A DNA stretch of 64,000 bases. It comes from Brevibacillus parabrevis (GTDB lineage Bacteria; Bacillota; Bacilli; Brevibacillales; Brevibacillaceae). Of the stretch, positions 25,246-33,946 are shown one piece after another. The position numbers and the translations under genes were made by a program. The notes below the pieces were generated by a model that saw only the letters and a program-made list of their open reading frames with translations, did no database searches and was not told the origin of the DNA. Position 1 is the stretch's first letter. Each line of letters begins with the position of its first letter. Where the stretch lies: the NCBI RefSeq assembly GCF_003710905.1, contig NZ_RHHV01000014.1:1-64000 (forward strand), given 5' to 3'.

Positions 25246-25271
25246 GCCGCATGCGTGCGGTCTTTTTTGCG
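25246..25271 (+). terminator. Terminator after the large regulator
   Basis: GGCCGC / GCGGTC hairpin with a short loop, followed by TTTTTT. Confidence 0.75.
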
Positions 25272-25338
25272 TTTGGGCAGGAAACATCTTGCCTGCGCGC
25301 CGGGCAAAAGTTTGGCAGCGGAATGGAAAAGTGGCCTA

Positions 25339-25390
25339 TTGACAAAACTAGGAGCGTTTCGTAAACTAATTTTTGTACTGACCAGTCAGT
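25339..25390 (+). promoter_or_regulatory. Promoter and TetR-type operator of the efflux operon
   Basis: TTGACA (25339-25344), 17-base spacer, TAAACT (25362-25367), then the palindrome ACTGACCAGTCAGT (25377-25390, 6+2+6) at the expected start of transcription. It is a natural autoregulatory operator for the TetR-type gene at 25418. Confidence 0.75.
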
Positions 25391-25417
25391 TCAAAGACGA
25401 TAAGGAGGACGGGAGTG

Positions 25418-25999
25418 ATGGCACCTTCGAAAAAGGATCAAATCGCTCAGGGAGCGTTGACAGCATTCGCCCAATTGGGTTACAGCGAAACGACGATGGA
25501 CGCGATTGCAGAAATGGCGCAGGTGGCGAAAGGAACGCTTTACTACCATTTCTCGACCAAAGAGGAGCTTTTCTTGTACGTGATTGAAAAAGGCGTGAAG
25601 ATGCTGATTTACCATGTCGATAGTGTGATGCAAAATGAACAGCTGACTTTGGAAGATCGCATGCTGAATGTGTTGGATGAGCATCTTCGCTTCTTTTCCG
25701 AAAACCGCGAGCTGTGCTTCCTGCTGCTCAGTGTCTTTACGGGAGATGAGCAGCGCGATTTGACCGTCGCCAAGCTGTTGACGGGATATTTTACGATGAT
25801 GGAATCTTACATGACCCGATTGCAGGAGCAAGGGTATATACGAGCGGATGTGGAAATCGGGACGCTCGCCTCGGCGTTGTTCGGCATGGTCGGTTTTACC
25901 GCCATTCGAAAACAATACCGCAAAGAACCGCTGGACACGCCGGAAAACAAACATACGCTGCGCTGCTTCCTGGCGGGCATGTTGCAGACGAAACAATAA
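25418..25999 (+). CDS. TetR-family transcriptional regulator
   Basis: A 193-residue TetR-type repressor. The N-terminal DNA-binding domain has the classic AFAQLGYSETTMDAIAEMAQVAKGTLYYHFSTKEELF (about 14-51), with the recognition helix at KGTLYYHF; the remainder is a helical ligand domain with no clear identity. It is the first gene of an operon with a membrane fusion protein and an ABC-2 permease, so it probably represses an export system in the absence of a toxic or lipophilic ligand. AAGGAGGAC precedes ATG 25418. A 14-base palindrome overlies its promoter. Confidence 0.9.
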   Translation: MAPSKKDQIAQGALTAFAQLGYSETTMDAIAEMAQVAKGTLYYHFSTKEELFLYVIEKGVKMLIYHVDSVMQNEQLTLEDRMLNVLDEHLRFFSENRELCFLLLSVFTGDEQRDLTVAKLLTGYFTMMESYMTRLQEQGYIRADVEIGTLASALFGMVGFTAIRKQYRKEPLDTPENKHTLRCFLAGMLQTKQ

Positions 26000-26039
26000 C
26001 AAACAACAAGCACATAAAGAGACAGAGGAGAAATCGAAA

Positions 26040-27230
26040 ATGAAGAAACGTGCATGGATCGGGGTAGCCGGATTTGTAGCCGGAATTGCAGTATTGGGAA
26101 CGGTTTTGCTCGGGTCTGGCGGAAGCAGCCTGGCAGGGCAAAAGGCGACACAAGTGACAGGCGTCGTGGAGGGAACGGAAGTCGATCTTTCCTTTAAAAT
26201 GGGCGGATCGATCGAGCAGATCGCTTTCAAAGAAGGCGATGAAGTAAAGGCAGGCCAACTGGTCGCTACCTTGAACAGTGAAGAGTTGCTGGCGAAAAAG
26301 GAACAAGCCGAAGCAGCCTATCGCCTGGCGCAAGTGAAGCTCGATCAAGCGAAAAAAGGTGTTTCCTTGACGGACAGCTCCAGTGACGCTCAGGTCGATC
26401 AGGCGCAAGCAGTCGTCAGCTCGGCACAGGCTCAACTGGCGGCAAACAAAAACGGAGCGCGCGCCGAGGAAATTTCCCAGCTGAAAGCCAAGTTGCAGGC
26501 AGCCCAAACATCCAATCAGATCGCCGCTTCCAACCTGGAGCGGATGAACAAACTGCTGAAAGAGGGAGCCGTTCCCCAGGTAAAAGTCGAGGAAGCGCAA
26601 ATGCAGGCAGAAAAAGCAAGCGCAGAACTGAAGGCAGCCGACGAGCAGTTGAAAATGGCTACCACAGGGGCACGCCGCGAGCAAGTAGACGCAGCGCAAG
26701 CTCAGCTTGATCAGGCGAAAGCAGCTTACAAGCAAGCCGTAGCCGCACGCGGTCAAGTAGGATTGAAGGAGCTGGACGTGAAATCGGCTGAAGCGGGTGT
26801 ACTGCAAGCCAAAGGAGCTTTGGCTGAGATTGAAGCGTATTTGAACAACACGAAGCTGGTTGCGCCGATGGACGGAGTCGTCAAATCTGTTGCGGTGCAA
26901 CAAGGCGAGCTGGTTGCACAAGGCTTTACCGTTTTGACCATTCAGGCAAAATCCGATAACTACGTGAAGCTTTACGTGAACGAATACACGCTGGGGCAAA
27001 TCAAGACAGGCGATACGGTCAAACTGTACGTGCCAGCCTTGAAACGGGAAGTGGAAGCGAAAATCGCCACGATTGCACCAGCAGCTGATTTTGCGGTGAA
27101 AAAGGCGACACAGGAGTTGGGCGATCGCGACATTCGTTCCTTCCAGGTGAAGCTGTTCCTGGCTGATCCAGAGCTGCGGCCAGGTTTGACGGTCGAGTGG
27201 AAGATCGAAGGAGCTGTTCATAGTGAGTGA
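26040..27230 (+). CDS. HlyD/EmrA-type membrane fusion protein
   Basis: A 396-residue periplasmic-adaptor-type protein: one N-terminal membrane anchor (about 5-25), a biotinyl-lipoyl half (VEVDLSFKMGGSIEQIAFKEGDEVKAGQLVATL), a long Ala/Gln/Lys-rich coiled coil (about 80-255), the second lipoyl half (KLVAPMDGVVKSVAVQQGELVAQG) and a beta-barrel. In Gram-positive bacteria such proteins assist ABC or MFS exporters. It starts 40 bases after the TetR gene behind AGAGGAGA and overlaps the permease by 8 bases, so the three genes form one operon. Confidence 0.88.
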   Translation: MKKRAWIGVAGFVAGIAVLGTVLLGSGGSSLAGQKATQVTGVVEGTEVDLSFKMGGSIEQIAFKEGDEVKAGQLVATLNSEELLAKKEQAEAAYRLAQVKLDQAKKGVSLTDSSSDAQVDQAQAVVSSAQAQLAANKNGARAEEISQLKAKLQAAQTSNQIAASNLERMNKLLKEGAVPQVKVEEAQMQAEKASAELKAADEQLKMATTGARREQVDAAQAQLDQAKAAYKQAVAARGQVGLKELDVKSAEAGVLQAKGALAEIEAYLNNTKLVAPMDGVVKSVAVQQGELVAQGFTVLTIQAKSDNYVKLYVNEYTLGQIKTGDTVKLYVPALKREVEAKIATIAPAADFAVKKATQELGDRDIRSFQVKLFLADPELRPGLTVEWKIEGAVHSE

Positions 27231-28398
27231 TTTCTCCCGGCTCTTTTTAAGCGAATGGAAAAACATGTTTGCGAACAAAACAATCCGCAACGTCATTTTT
27301 CTCGTACCGATCATTTACTTGACCCTGTTTGGCTTTTTGTACAGTGAAAAGAAAGTGATGCACATTCCGACCGTCATGGTGGACGCGGATCAGTCAGAGC
27401 TGAGCCGCGAGCTGTATCGGGCGTTTGAGGTCGATCAGACGTTTCAGGTTACATCTATCGTAGGCACCGAAGAGGAAGCGATGCGGCTGATTGACAAGGG
27501 CGAGGCCAATATTGCCCTGATCATTCCCGCCCAGCTGGAGAAGAACGTCAAGGCTGGACGGTCAGCCGAAGTATTGACGGTCATTGACGGCAGCAACATG
27601 ATGATTTCCAACACCGCTGTCCGCGCAGCGAGCACGGTCGTCAAGTCGGTGTCCGCAGGCGCCACGCTGAAAAAAATGGAGGCAAAAGGCAGTTGGGGCG
27701 AAGAAGGGGTAAATCTTTTCACCGGAATCGACTATCGCTATCGCGTGCTGTACAATCCGACTTTCAGCTACATGTCCTTCATGGTTTTCGGTTTGACAGG
27801 AACGGTATTTCAACAGGTGTTGTTTCTCGGCATCGCCCTGTCAGTAGCGCAACAGAAGGAAGAAGGAACGTGGCAGGACACGCTGAGATCCCACAGCTTC
27901 TGGGCGATCACGGCAAGCAAGCTGCTGCCTTATTTCCTCGCAGGAACCTTGAACGTATTTTTGGGCTTCGTACTGCTGCTCAAAGGGTTCGAAATCCCGT
28001 ACTACGGCAGCACCCTTGACTTGATGCTGATCGCAACCGCCTTTAACCTGGCCGTGCTCGCCATCGGGTACGCGATTTCTTTCTTCTCCAAAGACCAGCT
28101 GCAAGCGACACAAGTTGCGATGATGATTGCCGTTCCTTCGTTCATGCTGTCCGGCTTTACATGGCCGCTGGCATCAATGCCGACTGCGGTCGCTGCGATT
28201 GGTAAATCTTTGCCGCTCACCTACTTTTTGAACGGCGTCAGAGAAATCTTGAGCAAAGGTCACGGGCTGTCCTACGTCACGCACGACCTGGTTGTTTTGG
28301 GCTTCATGATCTTGCTCGGTCTGTTCTCGGCCTATTGCATATACTTGTTACAGACAAGGAAAAAAAAGGAAACCATTGCCGAAACGACAACGGTTTAG
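27223..28398 (+). CDS. ABC-2 type transporter permease
   Basis: A 391-residue membrane protein of the ABC-2 (YhhJ/YhgE-like) class. One N-terminal membrane helix (about 21-40), a large extracytoplasmic domain (about 45-175) and five C-terminal helices (about 180-378). FSYMSFMVFGLTGTVFQQ and the SGFTWPLASMP loop are typical of exporters of drugs or membrane components. GTG start, with AAGGAG upstream, overlapping the fusion-protein gene. No ATP-binding subunit is encoded next to it, which is unusual; the ATPase may be elsewhere. In E. coli yhiI-rbbA-yhhJ the ATPase lies in the same operon. Confidence 0.85.
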   Translation: MSDFSRLFLSEWKNMFANKTIRNVIFLVPIIYLTLFGFLYSEKKVMHIPTVMVDADQSELSRELYRAFEVDQTFQVTSIVGTEEEAMRLIDKGEANIALIIPAQLEKNVKAGRSAEVLTVIDGSNMMISNTAVRAASTVVKSVSAGATLKKMEAKGSWGEEGVNLFTGIDYRYRVLYNPTFSYMSFMVFGLTGTVFQQVLFLGIALSVAQQKEEGTWQDTLRSHSFWAITASKLLPYFLAGTLNVFLGFVLLLKGFEIPYYGSTLDLMLIATAFNLAVLAIGYAISFFSKDQLQATQVAMMIAVPSFMLSGFTWPLASMPTAVAAIGKSLPLTYFLNGVREILSKGHGLSYVTHDLVVLGFMILLGLFSAYCIYLLQTRKKKETIAETTTV

Positions 28399-28418
28399 CG
28401 AGATTTGCAGAAAAGAAA

Positions 28419-28484
28419 CCCTTGTGTTGTAAAGAATCTTTCCTATATACTTACTTAAAAAAGGCAGATTCTTCAACGCAAGGG
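28419..28484 (+). promoter_or_regulatory. Promoter inside a 19-bp inverted repeat, ypuI-like gene
   Basis: The arms 28419-28439 and 28466-28484 are complementary over 19 pairs (one wobble if RNA) with a 2-base bulge: CCCTTGTGTTG..AAGAATCT against AGATTCTTCAACGCAAGGG. A likely promoter, TTGTGT (28422-28427), 18-base spacer, TATACT (28446-28451), lies in the left arm and loop. The ribosome site AGGGGG touches the right arm. Confidence 0.5.
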
Positions 28485-28491
28485 GGACATT

Positions 28492-29004
28492 ATGTCAGCG
28501 ACTCATCTGAAGCAATTGTGCGAAGAGACGTACACCAAGTTGAAAAAGGTAAGCATGGAACTGGAGCGTTATCTCAATCAGGTTACCTTGTCTAGTCTTG
28601 TATCTGCATCGGGGGACCCGGAAGAGTTTGAATCTTACTACAGAACTTATCTGTCCGATTTGCGCCACTTGCTCGTCTACTGTGAAAATGCGTACGACAG
28701 GCTGGGAGTATCTTTGCGCCGGGCAAGGTTCAACGAAGACTTTGCCGAAGAAGTGCTGTATCAGGTGTACCACACCTGCATCAATTACTTCTATTATCCA
28801 AAAGGCGAAGTGTACGAGGAAGACGGACGCTATGCTTACACAGGCCAGGACTGTATTATCTTCCGCAAGCAGGTCACACCGGAGTTGGAGCAACTGACCT
28901 TGTCCTTGTCGAGAGTTTTTGAGCAAATGCGCGATGAACTGCAATATTATGAAAATGACTATATAGCGAAAAAACGATTGGAAAGAGAAAAAGCACAGGC
29001 GTAA
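28492..29004 (+). CDS. YpuI-like DUF3907 protein
   Basis: A 170-residue soluble, acidic and tyrosine-rich protein. The core LRHLLVYCENAYDRLGVSL, the middle VLYQVYHTCINYFYYPKGEVYEEDGRYAYTG and the C-terminal MRDELQYYENDY match my memory of the DUF3907/YpuI family of Bacillales, whose function is unknown. Start at ATG 28492 behind AAGGGGG. The stop codon lies in the loop of the terminator hairpin. It has its own promoter within a striking inverted repeat. Confidence 0.75.
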   Translation: MSATHLKQLCEETYTKLKKVSMELERYLNQVTLSSLVSASGDPEEFESYYRTYLSDLRHLLVYCENAYDRLGVSLRRARFNEDFAEEVLYQVYHTCINYFYYPKGEVYEEDGRYAYTGQDCIIFRKQVTPELEQLTLSLSRVFEQMRDELQYYENDYIAKKRLEREKAQA

Positions 29005-29019
29005 ACCTGTGCTTTTTTG
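28988..29019. terminator. Bidirectional terminator over the ypuI-like stop codon
   Basis: AAAAGCACAGG / CCTGTGCTTTT with a 6-base loop, then TT. The stop codon TAA is in the loop. It also serves the convergent quinone reductase gene. Confidence 0.85.
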
Positions 29020-29033
29020 TGCTTTCCCTGCTT

Positions 29034-29627
29034 TCAAACGCCGACTGGCTGGTGAATCGCCGTGACGATACTCTCGACTTCCGCAAGCATGCCTTGGCGG
29101 GCAGCGTCGTCCACGTATGGGACAGCAGCGAAATTGCGGTAAGTGACATCGTAGCCGATCATCGACAAGCTGCCATCGACGATTTGCTTTTTCACTACAT
29201 CGTCGAAGCCTGTCTTTTTCATTTCCGGCTCGGATTCCCTCGTCGTCGTAATGACGATAGCCTGCTTGTTTTTCAACAGGCCGACAGGGCCGTGGGCCTC
29301 GTAACGAAAAGCAAAGCCGTTGGTGAATACCCGGTCGATATAGCCTTTGAGAATGGCGGGAGCCGACCACCACCAGACAGGGTAAATCATCACGAGCAGG
29401 TCAGCTTCTGAAATCAGCTCCTGTTCAGTCATGACATCAGCAGATGCAGTGCCGTTCGACACTTTTTGCATGTCAGCCGCCTGAAAAACAGGCTGAAACT
29501 TCATTTGATACAAATCGCGCACGTCATAAGCGATGTTTTGCTTCTGCAACGTCTGGGTGACGCGGTCGAGTATGGCATGGCAAAAGCTCTCTTTTCCTTC
29601 CTGGGCAAACACGATGCATGCTTTCAT
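29034..29627 (-). CDS. NAD(P)H:quinone oxidoreductase, flavodoxin-like
   Basis: A 197-residue flavoprotein of the Flavodoxin_2 family (KefF/YwrO/MdaB kind), which reduces quinones or electrophiles by two electrons using NAD(P)H. Visible blocks: QEGKESFCHAILD (FMN phosphate region), DLLVMIYPVWWWSAPAILKGYIDRVF (FMN and active-site loop) and the conserved FRYE. The start is ATG 29627 with GGAGGGA ahead. No obvious operon partners; the convergent neighbour shares its terminator. A detoxification role is a family-based inference. Confidence 0.87.
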   Translation of the reverse strand: MKACIVFAQEGKESFCHAILDRVTQTLQKQNIAYDVRDLYQMKFQPVFQAADMQKVSNGTASADVMTEQELISEADLLVMIYPVWWWSAPAILKGYIDRVFTNGFAFRYEAHGPVGLLKNKQAIVITTTRESEPEMKKTGFDDVVKKQIVDGSLSMIGYDVTYRNFAAVPYVDDAARQGMLAEVESIVTAIHQPVGV

Positions 29628-29660
29628 ACTCCATCCCTCCGTATATATCGGTTAGACTGT

Positions 29661-31064
29661 CTATTCGAACCCGAAGCGCAGGCGCATGAAAAACTTGTTC
29701 AGCAGTCCGCCTACCGTCGTCTGCTTCGTTTCGGCGCGGGCCGGTTTTGCTGGTTTGGCTTGCCGCAGCGTCTGATTGACGTTGATCATCCCGTATCCGT
29801 AAAGCTGGTCGTGACCAGGAGCGCCGAGGTCTGTTGCGGACTGGCGAATCAGCTCCATCACATCACGGTTTTTCATATCCGGATGGACAGAACGCACCAG
29901 TGAGGCAAGAGCAGCGACATGCGGGCAAGCCATCGAAGTGCCGGAGAGCGAAGCGTAGTCGCTGTAAATGTACGTGCTGGGAATATCGACGCCAGGAGCG
30001 GCTACATCCACGTAATCGCCAAAGTTGGAGAAATCGGCGCGTTCTTTGCGGTGATCGACCGCAGCTACGGCGAGCACTTCGTCATAAGCAGCCGGGTAGC
30101 TCGGCTGGTTGGTCGCGTCATTGCCGGAAGCAGCTACGAGGATGACATTTTTCTCGAAGGCGTAGCGGCATGCTTCTTTCAAAGCGGCGGAAGAGGTATA
30201 GTTGCCGACGCTGAGGTTGATGACATCGGCACCGTGGTCGGTAGCCCAGTAAATGCCCTGGGCGATATCCACGGCTGACCCTGAGCCGTCTGCGCCGATT
30301 GCTTTAATCGGCATCAGCTTGCTGTTCCACGACATGCCGGCAATTCCGTCGGCGTTGTTCGTCTTGGCTGCGATGACGCCTGAGACGTGTGTTCCGTGAC
30401 CGTTGTCGTCTTCCGGCTTGTTGTTGTCGGTGAGCACGTTGTAGCCTTCGACCAGCTTCCCGGCGAACTCGGGATGTTTGAGATCGACGCCTGTATCGAC
30501 GACGGCCACGATGACGTCGCTGCTGCCTTCGCTCACATCCCAGCTTTGCTCCATGCCGATTAAAGGCAAATTCCACTGGTATTCGGTGTAGTACGTATCA
30601 TTCGGTTTGCGATTGGGGAGCAGCAAATAGTTCGGTTCGGCAAACACGGAATCAGGGTGCTCGGCGAGCTTTTTCATCAGTTGTTTGGTCGTCAGGCTTT
30701 TGGATTTGATGATCAGAAATTGCTCAAAATCGCGCTTGATTTTGGCATCCAGCGACGCAACCAGCTCGTCGATTTTTTTCTGCTCCGGTCGCGGTGAGAA
30801 ACGGACGACGACTTCATGCTCGACGTAGTGGCTGCGGTCACGCGGGTTGTGATGCAGCGTTTGGATGTGGCTTTTCTTTTCCAGATCTCTGCGAATGTCC
30901 TTGACCTGCTCGATATAGTTGATTCGCGGTATGCTCGCCTCGACGGAAGTGACGCGGGGATGAGGTTCGCGCATTTCCTGCTCTGCATTTTGATGATGGC
31001 GGTAGGGGATGACGACCAGACCAACCAGGGCTAGGGCGGCGATAATTGGGGGCAAGACGCGCAA
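29661..31064 (-). CDS. Subtilisin-like serine protease (S8 family), secreted
   Basis: A 467-residue subtilase. An N-terminal membrane/signal segment (about 5-20), an I9-like propeptide region (about 80-145), then a catalytic domain with the triad Asp190 (AVVDTGVD), His223 (NGHGTHVSG) and Ser377 (SGTSMACPH). The oxyanion Asn lies in AASGNDATN. The layout resembles thermitase. The start is TTG 31064, the only candidate behind GGAGGGAG at a somewhat long spacing. It likely acts outside the cell or at the membrane on proteins; the specific role is unknown. Confidence 0.9.
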   Translation of the reverse strand: MRVLPPIIAALALVGLVVIPYRHHQNAEQEMREPHPRVTSVEASIPRINYIEQVKDIRRDLEKKSHIQTLHHNPRDRSHYVEHEVVVRFSPRPEQKKIDELVASLDAKIKRDFEQFLIIKSKSLTTKQLMKKLAEHPDSVFAEPNYLLLPNRKPNDTYYTEYQWNLPLIGMEQSWDVSEGSSDVIVAVVDTGVDLKHPEFAGKLVEGYNVLTDNNKPEDDNGHGTHVSGVIAAKTNNADGIAGMSWNSKLMPIKAIGADGSGSAVDIAQGIYWATDHGADVINLSVGNYTSSAALKEACRYAFEKNVILVAASGNDATNQPSYPAAYDEVLAVAAVDHRKERADFSNFGDYVDVAAPGVDIPSTYIYSDYASLSGTSMACPHVAALASLVRSVHPDMKNRDVMELIRQSATDLGAPGHDQLYGYGMINVNQTLRQAKPAKPARAETKQTTVGGLLNKFFMRLRFGFE

Positions 31065-31134
31065 AAAAACTCACTCCCTCCAGTGCTGATGACTATAGCG
31101 TGCACACGGAGAGAGTGATTATGAAGGAAATAGC

Positions 31135-31767
31135 TTACATTCGGTTGTCAAAAGGGCGAACGGGCACCGGACGAAGCGAGCGGCGCGGAAGCTTCCAGCC
31201 TTGATAGACGGAAACCATTCGGCAAGCAATAATGACGCTGAACAGCGTGTACATCTCGCCGACTGTCGATGCCCACTTCATGCCGACCGCCACTCCGGCA
31301 GCCATGGCCCAGACTGCGTAGATTTCTTCCTGGAAAACCAAAGGCTTGCGGCCTGCGAGAACATCGCGGATAATTCCGCCGCCAATTCCAGTCAGTACCG
31401 CTGCCACAATCGTGGCGCTAAGCGGATAATTCATTTGTGTCGCATAAAGCGCACCTTGAATGGCAAACGCAGAAAGCCCGACCGCGTCGAAAAACATTCC
31501 CCAGCGATTCCACAAGCCAAGGTACTTATGCGGCAGAACAAAGACGATAAGCATGGATATGAGTGCGATCGTAAACAGTGTGCCTTGATTCCAAAAAGCA
31601 GTGAGCGGGATTCCGAGCAAAATATTCCGCATGATCCCACCGCCGAATGCGGTTGCCATTCCGAGAACGATTACCCCCAAGATGTCGTACTCTTCCTCCA
31701 TGGCAATAATAGCGCCGCTGATCACGAACGCTACAGTGCCAACGATGTTAAACCATTCCCAAGACAT
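31135..31767 (-). CDS. Trimeric intracellular cation (TRIC)-type channel, YvgT-like
   Basis: A 210-residue membrane protein with about seven helices and an internal duplication. Each half carries the family glycine motif, GMATAFGGGIMRNILLG (about 36-52) and VLTGIGGGIIRDVLAG (about 120-135). Formerly UPF0126; bacterial TRIC homologues form potassium-permeable trimers. The segment after residue 185 is basic. The upstream gene on this strand (HAD phosphatase) ends 19 bases before the start, so the two may be cotranscribed. Confidence 0.88.
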   Translation of the reverse strand: MSWEWFNIVGTVAFVISGAIIAMEEEYDILGVIVLGMATAFGGGIMRNILLGIPLTAFWNQGTLFTIALISMLIVFVLPHKYLGLWNRWGMFFDAVGLSAFAIQGALYATQMNYPLSATIVAAVLTGIGGGIIRDVLAGRKPLVFQEEIYAVWAMAAGVAVGMKWASTVGEMYTLFSVIIACRMVSVYQGWKLPRRSLRPVPVRPFDNRM

Positions 31768-31786
31768 GTATTCTTCAACGTCCTTC

Positions 31787-32563
31787 CTAATTGATCAATC
31801 CAAGTTGCAACAAGCCGTGTCGGATGCCGTCTTCGTTTACGTGGCGGGTCACCATATTGGCAAAAGGCTTCAGTTCTTCATGCGCATTTCCCATAGCGAC
31901 ACCCATTCCGACGTAAGACAGCATTTCCCTGTCGTTAAGCCCGTCTCCGAATGCGACAGCATCAGCAGGCGTCAGTCCTTCATGCTTCAGGATCGCTTCA
32001 ATGCCACGCGCTTTCGAACCGCCTTTTGGCAGAATGTCGAGGACGCGATTGTGCCAGCGCACATACGACACTTGCGCAAATTTTTCGGTATAAACCGCTT
32101 CTTCTTCTGCTGTGCAGTATAGAAACGCCTGGTAGATCGGAGCGACTTCCCAGTAGCGGTCATGGTGTGCCGGGGCCGGCAAGCGCAGGAAATCAAACGA
32201 GTCAATCACGTGCGGATGATCGGCTGCATTCGCATAGCATTGTTCATGGCTCAAAAACACCATAGGGTGCTCGTGCCCATGTGCCAACTGTTCCAGCTCG
32301 GCCAAGGTCGAAGTGGCAAAAGGGGTATGGTGAATCACCTTTTGCTCGCTCACCACGTAAGAGCCGTTAAACCCGATGAATGTATCGATGCCAAGCTGTT
32401 TGGCGATCGGCATCAGGTGATAGGGGGAGCGGCCAGTGGCAATTGCCACCCGAATCCCGTTTTGCCTCAGTCTGTTTACGGCGTCCACCGTTGATTGCGG
32501 GATGGCGTGTTCCGTGTTCAGCAAAGTACCGTCGATGTCAAAAAAGACAATTTTGTACGCCAT
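31787..32563 (-). CDS. HAD-type Cof-family phosphatase
   Basis: A 258-residue cytoplasmic HAD hydrolase of the IIB (Cof/YidA) subfamily. The nucleophile block is FFDIDGTLL (about 6-14); VAIATGRSP, KGGSKARGIEAIL and the metal block AFGDGLNDREML follow. These enzymes dephosphorylate sugar phosphates, FMN or pyridoxal phosphate; the substrate is not evident. I chose ATG 32563 behind GGAGAG; a longer frame has no support. It lies between the MsmX-type ATPase and the TRIC-type gene on the same strand. Confidence 0.88.
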   Translation of the reverse strand: MAYKIVFFDIDGTLLNTEHAIPQSTVDAVNRLRQNGIRVAIATGRSPYHLMPIAKQLGIDTFIGFNGSYVVSEQKVIHHTPFATSTLAELEQLAHGHEHPMVFLSHEQCYANAADHPHVIDSFDFLRLPAPAHHDRYWEVAPIYQAFLYCTAEEEAVYTEKFAQVSYVRWHNRVLDILPKGGSKARGIEAILKHEGLTPADAVAFGDGLNDREMLSYVGMGVAMGNAHEELKPFANMVTRHVNEDGIRHGLLQLGLIN

Positions 32564-32719
32564 TTGTTCTCTCCACTCTTTCTCTTTATAATAGCGCCGC
32601 GAAAAACGAGCAACATGCACGAAAAACAAGCGGCCATACAGGCGCCGCCTAAGCGTTTGAAACGTTTGAAGACAACAGAAAAAGGAATGTCGGAAAAGAC
32701 ATTCCTTTTCACTTCGCTA

Positions 32720-33835
32720 TTAGAATACAGCCACTTCCGTCTCGCTGTCAAATAGATGACATTTGGAAAGGTCCATGGCGAGTTTGACCGTCATTTTTGG
32801 CTTCAGCTCTTCACGGGAATCTACGCGGGCCACCATTTGCGTGTTCCCGATATTATGGAAGTAAACATACAGCTCGGAGCCCATGTTTTCCACTACTTCG
32901 ACCTGTGCTTCCAGCGTGCTTTCAAACGGATTGGCTTCCATGAACGCAGCATCGCTGTAAATGTCTTCCGGACGAATGCCAAAGATGGCCGGTTTGTTTA
33001 CATAGCCTTTGTCGCGCAAAATTTTCGCCTTGTCGTCCGGGAAGCGGACGTGGATGTTTTCCGCGTCGAAGTACAGGGCGCCGTCTTTTTCGGAAAGCTG
33101 TCCTTTGACGAAGTTCATCGCAGGGGAGCCGATGAAGCTTGCGACGAACAGATTGACCGGATGGTTGTAAATCTCGTTCGGCGTCGCTACTTGCTGGATC
33201 AAGCCGTCTTTCATGACGACGATCCGGTCGCCCATCGTCATCGCCTCTGTCTGGTCATGGGTGACGTAAATGATCGTCGTATTCAGGCGTTGGTGCAGCT
33301 TCAAGATTTCCGTGCGCATCTGGACGCGCAGCTTGGCGTCGAGGTTGGACAACGGTTCGTCCATCAAAAAGACTTGCGGCTCGCGAACGATGGCGCGACC
33401 GAGCGCGACACGCTGTCGTTGACCGCCGGAAAGCGCTTTCGGCTTGCGGTCGAGCAAATGCGAAATATCGAGAATCCGGGCCGCTTCCTGAATGCGCGCA
33501 TCGATATCGCTCTTGGAAAATTTGCGGAGCTTCAAGCCAAACGCCATGTTTTCGTATACGTTCATGTGCGGATAGAGGGCGTAGCTCTGAAAAACCATCG
33601 CGATATCCCGATCTTTCGGAGCGACGTCGTTGACGCGACGATCGCCTATGTACAAGTCACCGTCGGAAATTTCCTCCAGCCCGGCAATCATCCGCAACGT
33701 TGTCGACTTTCCGCAGCCCGATGGCCCGACGAGAACGAGAAACTCGCGATCTTGAATCTCCAGATGAAAATCGTCTACCGCTGTTACGTTTCCGGCGTAC
33801 CGTTTGTATATGTGGTTCAGTGTCACTTTTGCCAT
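32720..33835 (-). CDS. msmX: Carbohydrate ABC transporter ATP-binding protein, MsmX/UgpC type
   Basis: A 371-residue ABC ATPase. Walker A GPSGCGKST, Q-loop, signature LSGGQRQRVALGRAIVREP, Walker B VFLMDEPLSNLDAKLR and the H-loop YVTHDQTEA are intact; a C-terminal regulatory (TOBE/MalK-like) domain with AIFGIRPEDIY follows. MsmX-type ATPases energise several sugar importers encoded elsewhere, and no permease genes are adjacent here, which fits. Start ATG 33835 behind AGGAGGTG. A PucR-type regulator is encoded just upstream on the same strand and may influence it. Confidence 0.88.
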   Translation of the reverse strand: MAKVTLNHIYKRYAGNVTAVDDFHLEIQDREFLVLVGPSGCGKSTTLRMIAGLEEISDGDLYIGDRRVNDVAPKDRDIAMVFQSYALYPHMNVYENMAFGLKLRKFSKSDIDARIQEAARILDISHLLDRKPKALSGGQRQRVALGRAIVREPQVFLMDEPLSNLDAKLRVQMRTEILKLHQRLNTTIIYVTHDQTEAMTMGDRIVVMKDGLIQQVATPNEIYNHPVNLFVASFIGSPAMNFVKGQLSEKDGALYFDAENIHVRFPDDKAKILRDKGYVNKPAIFGIRPEDIYSDAAFMEANPFESTLEAQVEVVENMGSELYVYFHNIGNTQMVARVDSREELKPKMTVKLAMDLSKCHLFDSETEVAVF

Positions 33836-33932
33836 GGAAAAGGCACCTCCTATAGTTTTGAAAAAGCGAGAGCGTGGATAACCTTTTTGCAAGAGTAACA
33901 ATTTTTAGACAGTTGGACTATGGGCGAAATGT

Positions 33933-33946
33933 ACAAAATGTTTTGT
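33933..33946. promoter_or_regulatory. Palindrome between the second PucR-type gene and msmX
   Basis: ACAAAATGTTTTGT, a 6+2+6 palindrome at the end of the PucR-type gene and 98 bases before msmX. TACAAAATGT also occurs at 9800-9809 beside the first PucR-type gene. A candidate operator; untested. Confidence 0.35.
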
